A DNA stretch of 64,000 nt from Flaccisagitta enflata (GCA_965153355.1 OZ231126.1:88102001-88166000); one strand, 5' to 3'; numbered from the stretch's first letter, positions 1 to 12,612 are shown. Notes: generated by a model from the letters alone, not told the origin. A program made the numbers and translations.

Positions 1-512
1 CCTCTTAATTTACACACAAACAAACGAGTGCTTACTGTAACTATCTTCATTATTCATCAATATCAAATTACACAAAACTTTTCCGTTTTTTCCCCCTCTT
101 CTTTTTTCCATGTCGCTTTCAACTCTGCAGGTAAGACTAATTTCCAACTCATCTTGAGTTAATTTAGAGTTAAGTGCGTTATGGGGCTGAGTGCAAAGAT
201 CACTGTGCGTATTTAATTTTACTTATTTAAGAGAGAATTGGCACAAGTGGTCACAAAACAGAAACACTAAGGGGGCGTTTCTAGTCAGAGACAATCGCGT
301 TTTGAATGGGCCACTCAGTCGCTCGCTACGTTCGTTCGCTCCCTTGTTGTGGGGCAGTAAGATTCATATGTGTTTACGCTGTAGACGCGTTCAATGGGAA
401 CAAAAGCGTTTTTCATATTCACTAGAAACACAAACTAACTAGTGGTTGCGAAAACGAGATAAGATAGAAGATAGAAATGTAGGAAGTGGGAGGGAAAAAA
501 ACAAGAGGACAC

Positions 513-515
<3 letters not shown>

Positions 516-592
<77 letters not shown>
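516..592. repeat. (CT)n microsatellite
   Basis: Pure CT dinucleotide run of about 38 units, followed by a CT-rich tail to about 655. Long open frames through it on both strands encode only Ser-Leu or Arg-Glu repeats and are not genes. Confidence 0.98.
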
Positions 593-595
<3 letters not shown>

Positions 596-1830
596 CCGTG
601 TCCACATCTGTTGTTTGTGTCTGTGTCTCTCTCTCTTTCTCTCTTTCTCGCTTCGCGGTTATTATGTTCTTAACCACGCGCGATTCTTTTTATTGTTGAT
701 GATGAACTGCCGAAAAAAAAAAGAACCGCCGCATAATGGCACGATCTTAGGACAACAACAAAGATGAGCTTAGGACAACGACAACGGCGATCTTAGGACT
801 TGTTGGAAAAAGTTTTTGGATGGTCATCGCCGATTATTGACACAAAGCCCAGATTCCTTATCAATCACCGATCAAGGAAATGCTCCATTAACAACCCTCA
901 ATCCCAAAGAGAATCAGTTGATTATGGACTTAATTCCTGATTATAAACTCCGATTAGGGAATTACTCCATACGACGGCTAGCATCGGAAGGCAAGATTTA
1001 GTGTGTCAAAAGGGGTTAAAATAGAAAGTTTTATGAGAATGAAAACATAAAATAACATGAAAATGATCATTGAAGTATATCTTGATAAGTATTTCATTGC
1101 TAAATTTGCATTTAAGTAGGATAAAAGAGCAAGTGTAGCTATCATCAACAAAATATATTCATTAAAAAATATTCAAATTTTAGTATTTATTCACTGATAG
1201 GAAAAATTATAACTTTGCATAGAAAATGAAAAAACACAAAAATAGAGAACATAGCCTCCTTCCAAAATTGATTATGAAGGCGGCTATGTTCTTAGAAATG
1301 CAAAATTTCTCTGCATTTGTAAGTCTTATAATTTTAACAGCAGTAATGAGATAATAAATGTAAGCAAAATCTCACTATAAACCAATTATTTTCTTTGCTT
1401 TTCTTGTGTGAATTGCTGATTTAAAGGCTCTTTTGAGGTTAATATATGACAGAAACATAAACAAAGAGTATTTCTGGAGACAATTTGTCTTATGAATGAT
1501 TTTTTATTCGTCAGTATATGACAGAGACTTACAAACATACACGCACACTAGACTAAGTACTATAAACTACCAGGAGGGTTTAGTCATCTTCATTCAGTTA
1601 TTATGTTGACATCAAATGCTCGCCGTCATACAACAAACTTAAAGAGAATCAATTGATTATGGACCAGTTCGTTATCAATCTCGGGAGAAGGCAGAGTTCC
1701 ATCATGATCGCCAACTGACCGACAAAATGGTTCATTGCATTCATTGCATTCATTGGTGGCTAGGAATTGCATTGAATGATCGAACTGAAGCTCACGTGAT
1801 ATTTCATATTTTCATTTGCTTAATGAATAA
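593..1830. other. AT-rich intergenic DNA without recognised gene
   Basis: No coding signal is visible. A phrase around 886-930 (agagaatcagttgattatgg) recurs in diverged form near 1,642-1,662, so this stretch may hold remnants of an old repeat. A 17-bp-arm hairpin lies at 1,246-1,292 and is listed separately. Confidence 0.6.
1246..1292. repeat. Short inverted repeat (hairpin)
   Basis: Arms agaacatagcctccttc and gaaggcggctatgttct pair with one mismatch around a loop of about 13 bases. It may be the core of a decayed miniature inverted-repeat element. No function is claimed. Confidence 0.6.
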
Positions 1831-1831
1831 A

Positions 1832-1985
1832 AACAAGGCCGGATACACGGCCACCAGTTGCGGACAGGTGGGGGGAGCGGAAATGCGCATTTTCACACTT
1901 TTCGACTCGTGCTCACCAACGGACCGACGGACGGACGGACGGACGGACAAAGCCTCTTATAGAGTTGCGTGTCCGCAACTAAAAA
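1832..1985 (+). mobile_element. Dispersed AACAAGG element, key version 2
   Basis: The head AACAAGGCCGGATACACGGC is followed by the key AGTTGCGGACA. The body has a (GGAC)n tract, and the tail is TGTCCGCAACT + AAAAA. The head key and tail are exact reverse complements (AGTTGCGGACA / TGTCCGCAACT). A partial key copy, AGTTGCG, sits just upstream of the tail so the tail can fold as a hairpin. No coding capacity. It is one of about 25 copies or fragments in the window. Confidence 0.85.
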
Positions 1986-2855
1986 CGACCTTCGAATAGT
2001 TACAAAAATTGACTATTTACATTTGAGTCGAAGGAAAGAAAAATGAGAAGACAAAAAAAGAAAGAGATGCCTCACATCATACTTATACACTATTCATCAC
2101 ATTTTTTTCAGTTTGACAAGTTTTGAGCTTCTTTTTAGAGTCATTCAGGAGTTATTTATGCCGTTTGTGCTCATGACTTCTGTCGGTCAGATGACTGATA
2201 GCTTCTAACATCCATTCCGAGTCAATATTTGATCGTGGGAGGTACAGAGTTGAGAAAAAAATAATGTAGATTACAGAGAGAGAGAGAGAGAGAGACAAAC
2301 AGACAGACAGACAATATATAAATCAACGGAATTCATAAGGATATTCATAGTCAGAAGATAAATGAGGATGGACGAAGAAGAAATCTAAATGATTCTTATG
2401 ATTTAACTGACAATTTCAATGATCCTCAACATTCATTCATTTGTTTTTCCCACTTACAATAACAAGCCTCCGTCATACCGCTCCTAAATTAACACTCCTA
2501 AAGTTCCCTCCTTTACCGCTACGACATGATAGCTACTATCATTTTGTTCAAATCAAATAATCATAGTTGTTAGTTGATCACGTGTGTGGCCAGTGTGGCC
2601 ACCCCTTGGAAAAGCGTGTTGTTCACGTTCATGGCCACCCCTGGGAAGTGCTGGGAGTGTCGAATCCTGCTTTCATACCTTTTTTTGTTCTATCCAAATC
2701 CCGGTTTGAGTCTTTTTCTTGGTGGAAAATTCTCTTTTGTTTCTTTTTTGTTTTCTTTTTATTCAATCGTTAAAAATTTTAATGTTTTCATGGTTGTGGA
2801 ATCTTGAAAGAATTTGGGGAACGTCTTGTTCGCAAATTCTGTTTTGATAAACTAG

Positions 2856-2862
<7 letters not shown>
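1986..2862. other. Non-coding DNA, no recognised feature
   Basis: AT-rich, with a short (GA)n at 2,274-2,294 followed by a (ACAG)n tract. The segment 2,580-2,650 repeats the word 'ggccacccc' twice. No splice-supported or conserved reading frame was recognised. Confidence 0.6.

Positions 2863-2920
<58 letters not shown>
2863..2920. repeat. (CT)n microsatellite
   Basis: About 29 CT units, then an unremarkable C/T-rich stretch to 3,120. Confidence 0.95.
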
Positions 2921-2924
<4 letters not shown>

Positions 2925-3700
2925 CCTTATATGTATCTCAAACACATTACCTTATGTATCTCAAAGTTAGCCGTGGGTATTTTTGGGTTGTTTCGCCGAA
3001 ATTGCGAATTTCGATGTTATCATGCGGCTTTGCACAGCTCGGTTCCTTTCCATCCCATTCCCACCCTTCCCTTCCCCCCTCCACCTCACCCCTTCCCACC
3101 CACTCCACCTCTTTTTCCCAGTTGTAAAAAGAAACCGACAAAATATAAATGAATGCAATTATGCAAATTTCTTTGTTGTCTCAAACAAAGGAAAGTGAGA
3201 AAATGTTGTACATTCACGATTTATTTGTATGCTATCCAAAGTAGCACCTCCAACTTGGAGTCCAAGGTCACTTCTGATAAGAAGAAATAGAATGGCATCG
3301 TATTCATCGAGTGATTGAAAGTAGTCCTGTTTTTATTGCCTGCGAAAGTGCGAAAAAAAACACACTAAAACCCCGTATGTCACTTGCAAAGTCACCATAG
3401 CCGGAATGACTGATGTGTCTTTTGAGTTTCATTTCAACTAAAAGTTTTTTCTTACAAATATATGTCGACCAACATGTCTGCTGGGTGGATTGTGAATTGT
3501 TTATGGATGGACATGGACCGATCAACCGACAAACAGACAGACATGTCCTTTCAAAATTGCTTAGGCACACGTAAAAACGCAATTGCAAACATGTCCAGAA
3601 TTGATCTGACTTTCAAGCGAACGAAGATCCTGGAGGAATAATTACCTAAGACATTTTAATTCCAAATTACTCCAACACTGCATTAGAAAAGAAAACAAAC

Positions 3701-3704
<4 letters not shown>

Positions 3705-3731
<27 letters not shown>
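3705..3731. repeat. (GA)n microsatellite
   Basis: A short GA run followed by (GACA)n-like units. Confidence 0.9.
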
Positions 3732-3739
<8 letters not shown>

Positions 3740-3892
3740 CAGGCTGACAGTCAGTTTCTATTTGCCGATGGTTTATCTGTGCTAGTAAAGGTTTGATTAC
3801 TAAACAATATAAGTTATACAGCAGTTCATAGTTCAACATTATTAATATTCCATTATGCTGGACCTCTCCTTTCCTTTTGATAACCTCCATTT

Positions 3893-4132
3893 TTTAGTCG
3901 CGTGCACGGGACTCTACAACCCGCTCTGTCCGTTGGTCGGTCAGTCGGTCGGTTGGTCGGTCACACTTTACTTTTTTTTATCACTTTTATTTCTATAAGT
4001 TGTTATTAGTCATTCTAACTAATTTTAAGGCATTCTAAGTCATTCTAAGTCATTCTAAGTCATTTCAAGTCATTCAAAGTCATTTTAAGTCTGTAAGTCT
4101 CGCACGCGATTTATAAGTGTTGGCCTTGTTTT
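3893..4132 (-). mobile_element. Dispersed element, type B, key version 1
   Basis: Read on the minus strand it starts AACAAGGCCAACACTTATAA and ends with a decayed gtcgcgtgcac hairpin plus TAAAA. The body consists of about ten AATGACTTAGAATGACTT-like units and a GGACC-rich tract next to the tail. This is the type B body, as at 43,489 and 48,124. Confidence 0.8.
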
Positions 4133-4196
4133 CATTCTTCCTTCTTTTATTTCTTCTCCCTCTTAATTTTGTTACCGTCTTTTTTCTTATTTCGCT

Positions 4197-4695
4197 TTTT
4201 TAGTCCCGTGCACGCAACCCTACAACCAACTCCGTCCATCGGTCAGTCGGTCCATAACGCTTAGCTTTTTTACATCCATCTCGCTTTTTCAGTGGTACAT
4301 TTTTAGCTGAATTTAGCCTCATTTCTGAGGTCAGATCCTTTTCCTTTCTAGCTTTTATTTTGAAACAGGAATGTAGGAAATATCTCAGCATTAATTTGCG
4401 CAAATATTAATACTTTTATCAAGGCTAGGGAAGCTTAATTTCTAATGACTGATAAAGTGTAAGCCTTGTAACTGAGTACCACTTCTTTGTTATTGTCGAT
4501 TTCAAGAATTTACGACAGTTTTTCTCTGATGGTTTTACGCCATTTTAAGTCATTTTAAGTCATTTGAAATTATTTAAAGTTAATTTAAGTCAATTTACAA
4601 TTAGAATATTAGTCTTTTGGTCTTTTAGACTTTTAGTCTTTTGGTCTAATGGTCTTAACAACCGCACGCGACTGTAAGGTGTTGGCCTTGTTTTT
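4197..4695 (-). mobile_element. Dispersed element, type B, decayed copy
   Basis: The minus-strand head (complement of ggccttgtttttg) with the key AGTCGCGTGC lies at the right end. The tail at about 4,200 is degenerate (agtcccgtgcacgcaac). The body contains scattered 'cattttaagt' units typical of type B. Confidence 0.65.
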
Positions 4696-4770
4696 GTGGA
4701 TATCACTGTGTTGCGTTGGAGGAATAAGTGTCATTCTGGTGTTAAGAACATAAATGTGATGAGTCATTAC

Positions 4771-4969
<199 letters not shown>

Positions 4970-5077
4970 AAAGAAAGTAAAAGAAAGACCAAGGGAAAAA
5001 CACAGAGATGGAATAACAGTTGAAGGTTTTCACCAGATTGAGCCCCATATTTGAAAAAAGTAACAACAACAACAACA

Positions 5078-5079
<2 letters not shown>

Positions 5080-5172
<93 letters not shown>
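5080..5172. repeat. (CTA)n trinucleotide repeat
   Basis: About 31 ACT units after a few ACA units. The other arm has only a few units at 49,708-49,735, so the array has expanded or contracted since duplication. Confidence 0.95.
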
Positions 5173-5289
5173 AAAGCAAACACCAGCAGATGGTAGATTA
5201 ACTCTTATCCCGTCGCAGAGCCCCATCGCTTTTTCTAGTAAAATTAAAAAACTTAAATTATAATCGTAAAAAAAAGAAGCTAACAGAAA

Positions 5290-5905
5290 ATTAAGAAGTC
5301 CTTGTTCTCGCTCCTGATGGTGGTGCCTTAGTGATGGCGGTTTCAGTGGTTTTGTTGTGGGTGGGGATGGTGGCGGTGAACTGAGGGTGATTAATGTCAG
5401 AGGGTGTGGTCTGTGGGGGTTGGTCATAGTGTAAGAGGGCCCCTCTGAGAGGGGTATTTGTGGATGTGATTGAGAGTGCGTGTGTATGCGCGTGTGTATT
5501 TGAGGAATATATATGGAGGTTAATGGGGAGAGAGGGTTTGTAGATGTAGATGTATGTATGTTTGGATGTATATGTGAGGGCTATTTGTGGATGTGTGTGG
5601 GGGGATACATGGAATCGGAGGTGTGGGGGGAGAGCGGGTTTGTAAATTTGGATGTGAGTGAGGGGTAATTGTGGATGTGAGTGAGGGGGAATTGTGGATG
5701 TGTGGGGGAGGTGGATTTGTGAATGTGAGTGAGGGGGATTGGTGTTTGTGTGTGTACTGATGATTGTGTGTGTGGATGAGTGGGGAGGGGGTTGTGGATG
5801 AGTGTGTGTTTGGATGTATGTGTGAGGGGGGATTGTGGATGTGTGTTTGGTTGTATGTGGATTCATGTGTTTCGGGGCGGAGAGACTTAAATGAAGTTTG
5901 GTTGA
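5290..5905. repeat. Degenerate GTGGATGTGTG minisatellite
   Basis: G/T-rich top strand built from variants of 'gtggatgtgtgtggggg' with an irregular spacing of about 30 bp. Both arms keep long open frames here (His/Thr/Pro-rich on the C-rich strand). The composition is entirely explained by the repeat, so I do not call a gene. Confidence 0.7.
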
Positions 5906-6000
5906 CATTTATCACGCGTTTTGTCTGCGGGGGAGCCCCCAAAGAGGATCAAAAAGGAAAAAAAGAAGATAAGCCCGCTGTTTAATCTGTTATATGCCTC

Positions 6001-6001
<1 letters not shown>

Positions 6002-6068
<67 letters not shown>

Positions 6069-6095
6069 TGTCTGTGTGTGTGTGTGTGTGTGTGT
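6002..6095. repeat. (TG)n microsatellite
   Basis: About 45 TG units with a small TCTG interruption near 6,067. The counterpart is (CA)n at 48,754-48,866. Confidence 0.98.
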
Positions 6096-7087
6096 TTTCC
6101 TTCTGTCTTTTACCTGTCTCTCCGTCCGTCTGTCTTTCCCTCCATCTTTCTGAATACACGTCAAGGTTAGCCGAGTGATTTACTACCAACTGACCAACCA
6201 ACTATCCATCCAATCACATAACTAATTTCAAATTTTTCTTTCAAGTCATTTGAACTTCAGACTTGTTTCAATGTATTAGTCATAAACAGATACTTTGTAT
6301 TTCGCAAGCGACGGGCAACAGGTTTTCAAGGACGCGAAGGAAATAAAATGGTAACTTCCAGAGAACAGTCAACGTCAATTTGTTCCTTGTACAAATGATA
6401 TGATTATAAGAAAAAGACAGGAACATGTCAATCACTCCATTTGTTTGTGTATCCCAATTGTATAGTTAAGAGGATCTTTCATTCGCCACGGAGTGTTACT
6501 ACATTTTGATTGAAAAAATAACGGCGTATGACATGCATGTCTATCTTACATTTGGCCTCATTTTGCAAAATCGCATAAGACAGGATCATACATCATAGGA
6601 GAATTCTCAGAACACGCGTTGCTTAGGTGAAGCTTATATTGTCTTAGTCTTAGCCAGATTCGATTTTTTTTTCATGATTTTTTTTTCTTGATCGAAAATT
6701 AGAAAAGTCTGTCATTCCTTAGGCTGAGAAGAGAAGAAAATACTCTACTGGAATCCTTATTGGATAACCTATTCAGACAAGTATTTTGATCAGCCAAAGC
6801 AGGAAAAGAAATTAATCAAAGGTAAATAAAACAATTAAAAGAGTGAGGTTCATTATTTCAGATGACTGCATTTGATTATTCATGCGTCGATATTTTTAAA
6901 GTTCAAAACACACACCTTTCAGTTATTTCAACGTGTACAAAACTCAATACCTTTTTAATGTGTATTTGACGCGTTGCCGCGTTCATTCCACTTGCCCACT
7001 CAATTAAGCTCAAAAGGGAAGAGCACTCAGAATGGATGTTGTAAACAATCCCATTCTTCATGCCATATGCCTTCCTTGTACATTAGA

Positions 7088-7393
7088 ATGGGCTCAAATT
7101 GGGCATTACAGTGTAACATTATTTCCAAGTGTTTTTCATGTTCCATTTGTATAATCAGAGCCCAATCTCATTGGAAAATCGATTTGCACTTGATCTAGGC
7201 ATTTCGTAATCAATGCGTTAGTTGTATAGAATGTCTATGGAAAAAAATTTTTCTTATAACTACTACTATCAATTCTATACAAATAGAGCATTGATTACAA
7301 AATTACTGAAGCGAGTCCAAATTGATTTGCCAATGAGACTAGACTATGACTATGCAAATGGTGTTTCATTCAAATGCCCAAATTGAGCCCACT
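7088..7393. repeat. Imperfect inverted repeat (~306 bp, MITE-like)
   Basis: The left end tgggctcaaattgggcatt pairs with the right end aaatgcccaaattgagccca. The pairing continues inward (cccaatctcattgg / ccaatgagac; aatcaatgcgtt / gagcattgatt) to a centre near 7,245. The inverted copy lies at about 47,515-47,820. No coding capacity, and no clear target duplication was identified. Confidence 0.65.
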
Positions 7394-8379
7394 CTATTAT
7401 ACATATGCCTCTATGGTGACATGCGTCAGATTTGCGGCAACCATTTCATCATCAAGTCGCTGCGTTTTTGTTTGCAAATACACGAATATTTCTTCTCAGA
7501 CTTATTTGCTCTTGAAGTCGGCAACGTGGCTCAATCACAGGCTAGGCAGAGCGTACATTCAAACAATCTCTGTAAACAAATTGATAATTTCAGGTTCATA
7601 AACTCCGCATTGATTACTACTCTGTTCTCACTCTAATTCTGATATCTATATTTTCGTTTGAATATGATTTTAATCTGATGTTTGAACTTAGCTAATTCTA
7701 GGTCAGGGGTTCATGATGATGCTCGGTGTTCGCCGTCCTGATTTAGGCCCAAAAATGTGGCGCGACTTTTTATAATGTTTCGTAAGCACCCAGTTTTAAA
7801 TCAAAGCAATCCTTATACAAAATGCCGCTAAGTTCATTTCCAGGTTAATGTTCTTAAAGTGAGTTGGTGATCAAACGCAAGAAATCACGCAGGTAATCCA
7901 CACTCATGCAATCAGTCACTATGTAGTAATAATCAATCACAATTCATCGCATGTTTGATGACAGAACATGACAACGTATAAAAGGTTTGGATTAGGTAAA
8001 TCTCTAAAGATTATTTATGGGACCCTGTTTTTACGCATTCAATCATTGTCTGCACGAAAGGACTCTTTTGACGAATAGCCTCCGATCTAAATGAAATTTG
8101 AGTATGCAGTATCATCAGAATCTATCTTCTTATGAGGTTTGTTTAATTCGTCAACTTTTAAAGCGACAGAGGCAACATTCACACATCAAATAAAAAGAAA
8201 TGAAAGTCAAAATGAATAAATAGTTCAAAAATACATTAGGAAATCAGGTCTCTCATTATTGTACAATGGAGATGTAGGCAAAGAGGCGAGAGACAGTACA
8301 GTTGTGGTGAGATGTGAGAGAGTTCAAGAACTTGTTTCTGGTTCTTGCAAAAATATCACATAGGGACTTGTATCCAAAT

Positions 8380-8483
8380 CCTTCTGAGTGAGTCTGTCGG
8401 TACGTCGGTGTGTCCGTCCAGCCAAATCTAAAATCACGCAGATGACGCATCGTCGGCATCGAGTTGCCCAGGTGGGCTTGTTT
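8380..8483 (-). mobile_element. Dispersed element, key version 5, left-arm copy
   Basis: Minus-strand head AACAAGCCCACCTGGGCAAC followed by a GATGCGTCATC key. The tail seen in the right-arm copy (46,678-46,790) is missing or replaced here. Confidence 0.55.
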
Positions 8484-8697
8484 TGTGGGTTATATAGTTT
8501 TTGAGTAGCATCATGATTTCGAAGGCAAAGACAACGATGAACGATGAAAATATGTATGGCATACATATTATGCAAAATATCCAAGCTGATTAATAATTGT
8601 TGCCCTTTACCAAAAAATGGCAGAGTACATAAGTGGTCGCTCCATGCCTGAGTCTAATCAATGGTGAAAGATCACATCTTATCAAATCTCCATTACT

Positions 8698-8768
8698 TTC
8701 TTTCTCTTTTATCATTTCTTTCTTTCTTTCTTTCTTTTATCATTTCTTTCTTTCTTTTCTTCTTTTCT

Positions 8769-8840
<72 letters not shown>

Positions 8841-8899
8841 TTTGTCTTCCTTTTTCTTTTCTTTCTTTCTTTCTGTCTTTCTTTTTTTATCTCTTTATT

Positions 8900-8949
<50 letters not shown>

Positions 8950-9020
8950 TTTTTTCTTTCTCTCTTTCTTTCTTTCTTTCTTTCTTTCTTTGTCTCTTTC
9001 TTTGTTTCTCTTTATTTCTT

Positions 9021-9090
<70 letters not shown>

Positions 9091-9110
9091 TTTTTCCCTG
9101 TCTCTTTTTT
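8698..9110. repeat. (TTTC)n tetranucleotide array
   Basis: Long TTTC array with TTTT, TTTG and CTCT interruptions. Reading frames across it are Phe/Leu/Ser-repeat artefacts. The counterpart is (GAAA)n at 46,030-46,438. Confidence 0.97.
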
Positions 9111-9132
9111 TTTATTGTCTTATTTTTCTTCC

Positions 9133-9169
<37 letters not shown>

Positions 9170-9185
9170 TTCTGTCTGTCTTGCA

Positions 9186-9275
<90 letters not shown>

Positions 9276-9323
9276 AGAGAGAGACAGAGACACACACAGA
9301 CACACACACAACACACAACACAC

Positions 9324-9372
<49 letters not shown>
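9133..9372. repeat. Compound (TGTC)n-(CT)n-(AC)n microsatellite
   Basis: TGTC units at 9,133-9,180, CT units at 9,187-9,273 and AC units at about 9,300-9,372. Together with the unique segment to 9,560 it forms a cassette whose orientation differs between the two arms. Confidence 0.97.
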
Positions 9373-9374
<2 letters not shown>

Positions 9375-9556
9375 AAATTCGTCGATTTAGGTCCTTAAGA
9401 TGACTAAAGCGTTTTTCTAACCCGGGATTTTTGCACCTAAAACTCGTCACAGCGATTTTCAGGGTCTCTGATTTACTTTGAGCCCGCAAATAAACGAGAA
9501 GAGGTTTACAACGGCTTTCAGGACGTTTTTTACAAGGACTACCTCGCGATAAGTGG

Positions 9557-9563
<7 letters not shown>
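9373..9563 (+). other. Unique cassette between inverted microsatellites
   Basis: A ~190-bp unique segment (starting gtaaattcgtcgatttaggt) bounded by CT/AC repeats on the left and GA repeats on the right. The same segment lies at 45,676-45,866 in the SAME orientation, although the surrounding arms are in opposite orientation. It has therefore flipped in one arm. No gene recognised. Confidence 0.8.
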
Positions 9564-9609
<46 letters not shown>

Positions 9610-9667
9610 GAGAGACAGAGAGAGAGACAGAGAGAGAGACAGAGAGAGAGACAGAGAGAGAGAGAGA

Positions 9668-9762
<95 letters not shown>
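9564..9762. repeat. Compound (GA)n/(ACAG)n-(AC)n microsatellite
   Basis: GA run with regularly spaced ACAG interruptions, followed by about 47 AC units. Confidence 0.97.
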
Positions 9763-9763
<1 letters not shown>

Positions 9764-10490
9764 ATTATAATTTTGCGATCCCTATGTATAAAACGTGCCT
9801 GTTTGAAAAATAGTTTAAAAAAAAGAAGAAGACCGGAAGAAAGGATAGAAAGAGAGAACAGAAGTACTGAAACAGACAGAAAGATAGAGTTAAACATAGG
9901 AGAAATCTCAGAACACCGGTTGCTTATGAGAAGGTCATATTCTCTTAGTCTTAGTGAGATCAGATTTTTTCTTCAAAATCATTTTTTTCCTAATCAAAAA
10001 ATAGAAAAGTTTCATACGCTTCAGGCTGATTAGAGAATGTTACGCTCCACTGGATTTATTTTGGAGAGCTCGCTCAGGCAAGTATCTTGACCAGCCAAAG
10101 CCGTAATCTGAAACATAACAAAACAATTCAAAAGTGATGTTGATCATCTGAGATGATGGGCTTGTATGTTGTTGTTGACGTTGACGCGTGGATGATTGAA
10201 GAGGAGGTCATTTAGACGTTGGGCACACTTTAATTGGGCCATGATCGATTCAAAGACCAATGATCTCAAAATGAATCTAATCTAAACGAGAGTGTGTTCA
10301 ATGTTTCAAACAGTTTTTTTATTCTTTCAATTAACTTCCTCATCCTCCCGCAATCTCATACTTGGTTTTTTTTTTTTTTTCGCTTCCGTCACCCTCCCCC
10401 CCCCTACCTCCCCCCCCCCCCCCACTATCCTACTTAGTTCCCTCATCCTCCACTCGCTTCTGGATAGTCGCAATCGTTGCTTACAAATCC

Positions 10491-10837
10491 TGTCAAATGG
10501 TTGCCGATACTCATCCCATCAACAAAGCAAAGAATCAAGGCTTAAATAACAGTCGTAACAGTTTCTCAGCGCTCTAGCATTTTGTAGATTTTATTTCCTT
10601 TTATTTCTTTTTTATGAATTTATATTGTACACGAGGACCCTTCGCTACCGTCGCACCTAATTCGGTAAGAAAGGGTCGGATGTGAAACGCATTTGTACTT
10701 AGCCAACGCTCTTTCAAATATCATCAACATTGCTTTGTACTTAACCAACACCAGATTACAACTCCTACGAATTCGTATGTCAAGTTAGTCATTCGCGCAC
10801 GGGCATAGCGGTAGCGAAGAAACAGGGTCCGCCAACA
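10491..10837 (+). mobile_element. 5' LTR of a TRIM-like LTR retrotransposon
   Basis: 347-bp direct repeat beginning TGTCAAATGG and ending GTCCGCCAACA, so it has the canonical TG...CA ends. It differs from the 3' copy at four positions I can see, all transitions near 10,768-10,783. AATCC immediately precedes it and also follows the 3' LTR. Confidence 0.93.
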
Positions 10838-11463
10838 GTAATCGAATTGGTGTTGCGTCGTGTTTGCGACGCACCGGCGCGGAAAACAACAAATGCGCAC
10901 CTGCTGAACGGGAACATTCAAGATAAGAATTGAAAGAAACTCGATCAAAGCAAGAATTTACTCGCGGTGGCGACGCCGCGATAGACGCTGACAACGTTTC
11001 ACGAGGAAACAAAAGACAAGTAACATTTCTCGACCGCGTTGATAGGAGATTCACGGCCGGAGACGAACTGAGAGACGGCGATGACGAACAAAATCCACAT
11101 CAGGAAACAACGGAAGCAATCTTCGAGCGACGTCACTGGAAAAACATTGCAGCGCGGGACAACTGAAGGCGGCATCAGAGGCTGCGACGTCGCGGACACA
11201 CTACACGATAGGATAAATCGTGGCCGGGGAAACGAAGCGGCGGGCCGCAGCACAATCAATAGGTCGGAGGAAGTCCTGAACTGGTTTGTTACGTCTAAAG
11301 ACGTTTGCACGGCGGGAGCAAAACGTTTAGGACACAACGCACACACACGCACAATCGGGGTCGTCACACCGTCAATCAGACCATCACCAGTTGTTGACTC
11401 TTCGCATCGGCGCCCATCGCACGGAATCGACTCCCGACTTCGTCGACCCGTCGATGGCGGGAG

Positions 11464-11810
11464 TGTCAAATGGTTGCCGATACTCATCCCATCAACAAAG
11501 CAAAGAATCAAGGCTTAAATAACAGTCGTAACAGTTTCTCAGCGCTCTAGCATTTTGTAGATTTTATTTCCTTTTATTTCTTTTTTATGAATTTATATTG
11601 TACACGAGGACCCTTCGCTACCGTCGCACCTAATTCGGTAAGAAAGGGTCGGATGTGAAACGCATTTGTACTTAGCCAACGCTCTTTCAAATATCATCAA
11701 CATTGCTTTGTACTTAACCAACACCAGATTACAACTCCTACAAATCCGTATGTTGAGTTAGTCATTCGCGCACGGGCATAGCGGTAGCGAAGAAACAGGG
11801 TCCGCCAACA
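11464..11810 (+). mobile_element. 3' LTR of the TRIM-like element
   Basis: Second 347-bp copy. The AT-rich part (tttttatgaatttatattgt) could hold the core promoter and polyadenylation region, but that is inference. Confidence 0.93.
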
Positions 11811-11950
11811 AATCCACTTTCCATAAAAATTAAGTTATAAAGAGATATTGCATGAAATGGCAATAAATCCTGAGACTAGATTCAGATTCTGGACGATATA
11901 AAATGAATTCACACCTGCACAGGAGTGGGCAGTTTTGTATCCGGCCATAA

Positions 11951-12149
11951 TTTTTTAAGTCGCGTGCTACGCGACTCTACACCCCGCTTTATCGGTCCGT
12001 CGGTCCGTCCGTCTGTCTGTCACACATTACTTTTTTTTGTTTTTGCGGTCTTAGGCCTCACTGCTCCTGTCCAATTGAGAAAGTGACCTTAAAAACGGTC
12101 CCTGCCCACCCGCACGCGACTGGGGTAGCCGTGTATCCGGCCTTGTTTT
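11951..12149 (-). mobile_element. Dispersed element, type A, key version 1
   Basis: On the minus strand: head AACAAGGCCGGATACACGGC, key AGTCGCGTGCGGGTGGGCAG, a body with the phrase 'aggagcagtgaggcc', a GGACC-rich tract, and the tail hairpin AGTCGCGTAGCACGCGACTT + AAAA. It is present at the same place in the other arm (43,119-43,313), so it pre-dates the duplication. Confidence 0.9.
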
Positions 12150-12612
12150 AACTTGCCCCACATTTGGGCATTTATTTTCTTAATACCGTTAGGGCTGGGG
12201 CTGGGGCTGGGGCTAGGTGGCGTCCTTTTAACTCGGTGTAACTGTCATTATTCGCCTGTGCATGACAGGGGTATTGCTACAAACGGCCATTGTTGTTTTT
12301 GTGCCTTTGTGTTAAGCTGTAAGATGGTAACTTAGATCTCGATGATGGATTTTTTTTGCAAATGTTTTTTTTCAAATTCCTTCTACCGCCACTGTTTAAA
12401 AATGTCAGCCAACAGTTTTTGTAAGTCAATTATTCATTACGATCTATTTTAAGCTTGCGTTGGTCATTTTCTGTCATTTTCTAATTTATGGAGTGACTAT
12501 TGACCTTTTAATAGACAGAGATAACTAAACATTCATAAGATAATAAAAAGGCGATAACCAGTTTATGACTTCATTTATTTTGATCATTTATTGAGATCCC
12601 AACCAGAAAATA

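Larger units (their letters stand above)
10491..11810 (+). mobile_element. Non-autonomous LTR retrotransposon (TRIM-like), complete
   Basis: Two 347-bp LTRs (10,491-10,837 and 11,464-11,810) flank a 626-bp internal region, 1,320 bp in all. The 5-bp target duplication is AATCC at 10,486-10,490 and 11,811-11,815. The right arm of the large inverted duplication keeps the empty site, with a single GGATT at about 44,038-44,042. The internal region is GC-richer than its surroundings. Its open frames (for example 11,081-11,518) show no gag, protease, reverse transcriptase or integrase motif, so mobilisation must rely on another element. No convincing tRNA primer-binding site was recognised. A purine stretch (ggcggga) precedes the 3' LTR. 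Confidence 0.93.

Noticed and set aside
5291-5908. 205-codon His/Thr/Pro-rich frame, also open in the other arm (48,929-49,831)
   Set aside because: Composition follows from the CACATCCACA minisatellite, the frame shifts between arms, and no splice or start context supports a gene.
8633-9897. Long Phe/Leu/Ser, Cys/Val and His/Thr frames
   Set aside because: Translations of TTTC, CT, TG and AC repeats.
11081-11518. 145-codon frame inside the LTR element as a gag gene
   Set aside because: It has no zinc knuckle, capsid or other gag motif and runs into the 3' LTR. The element is better described as non-coding.
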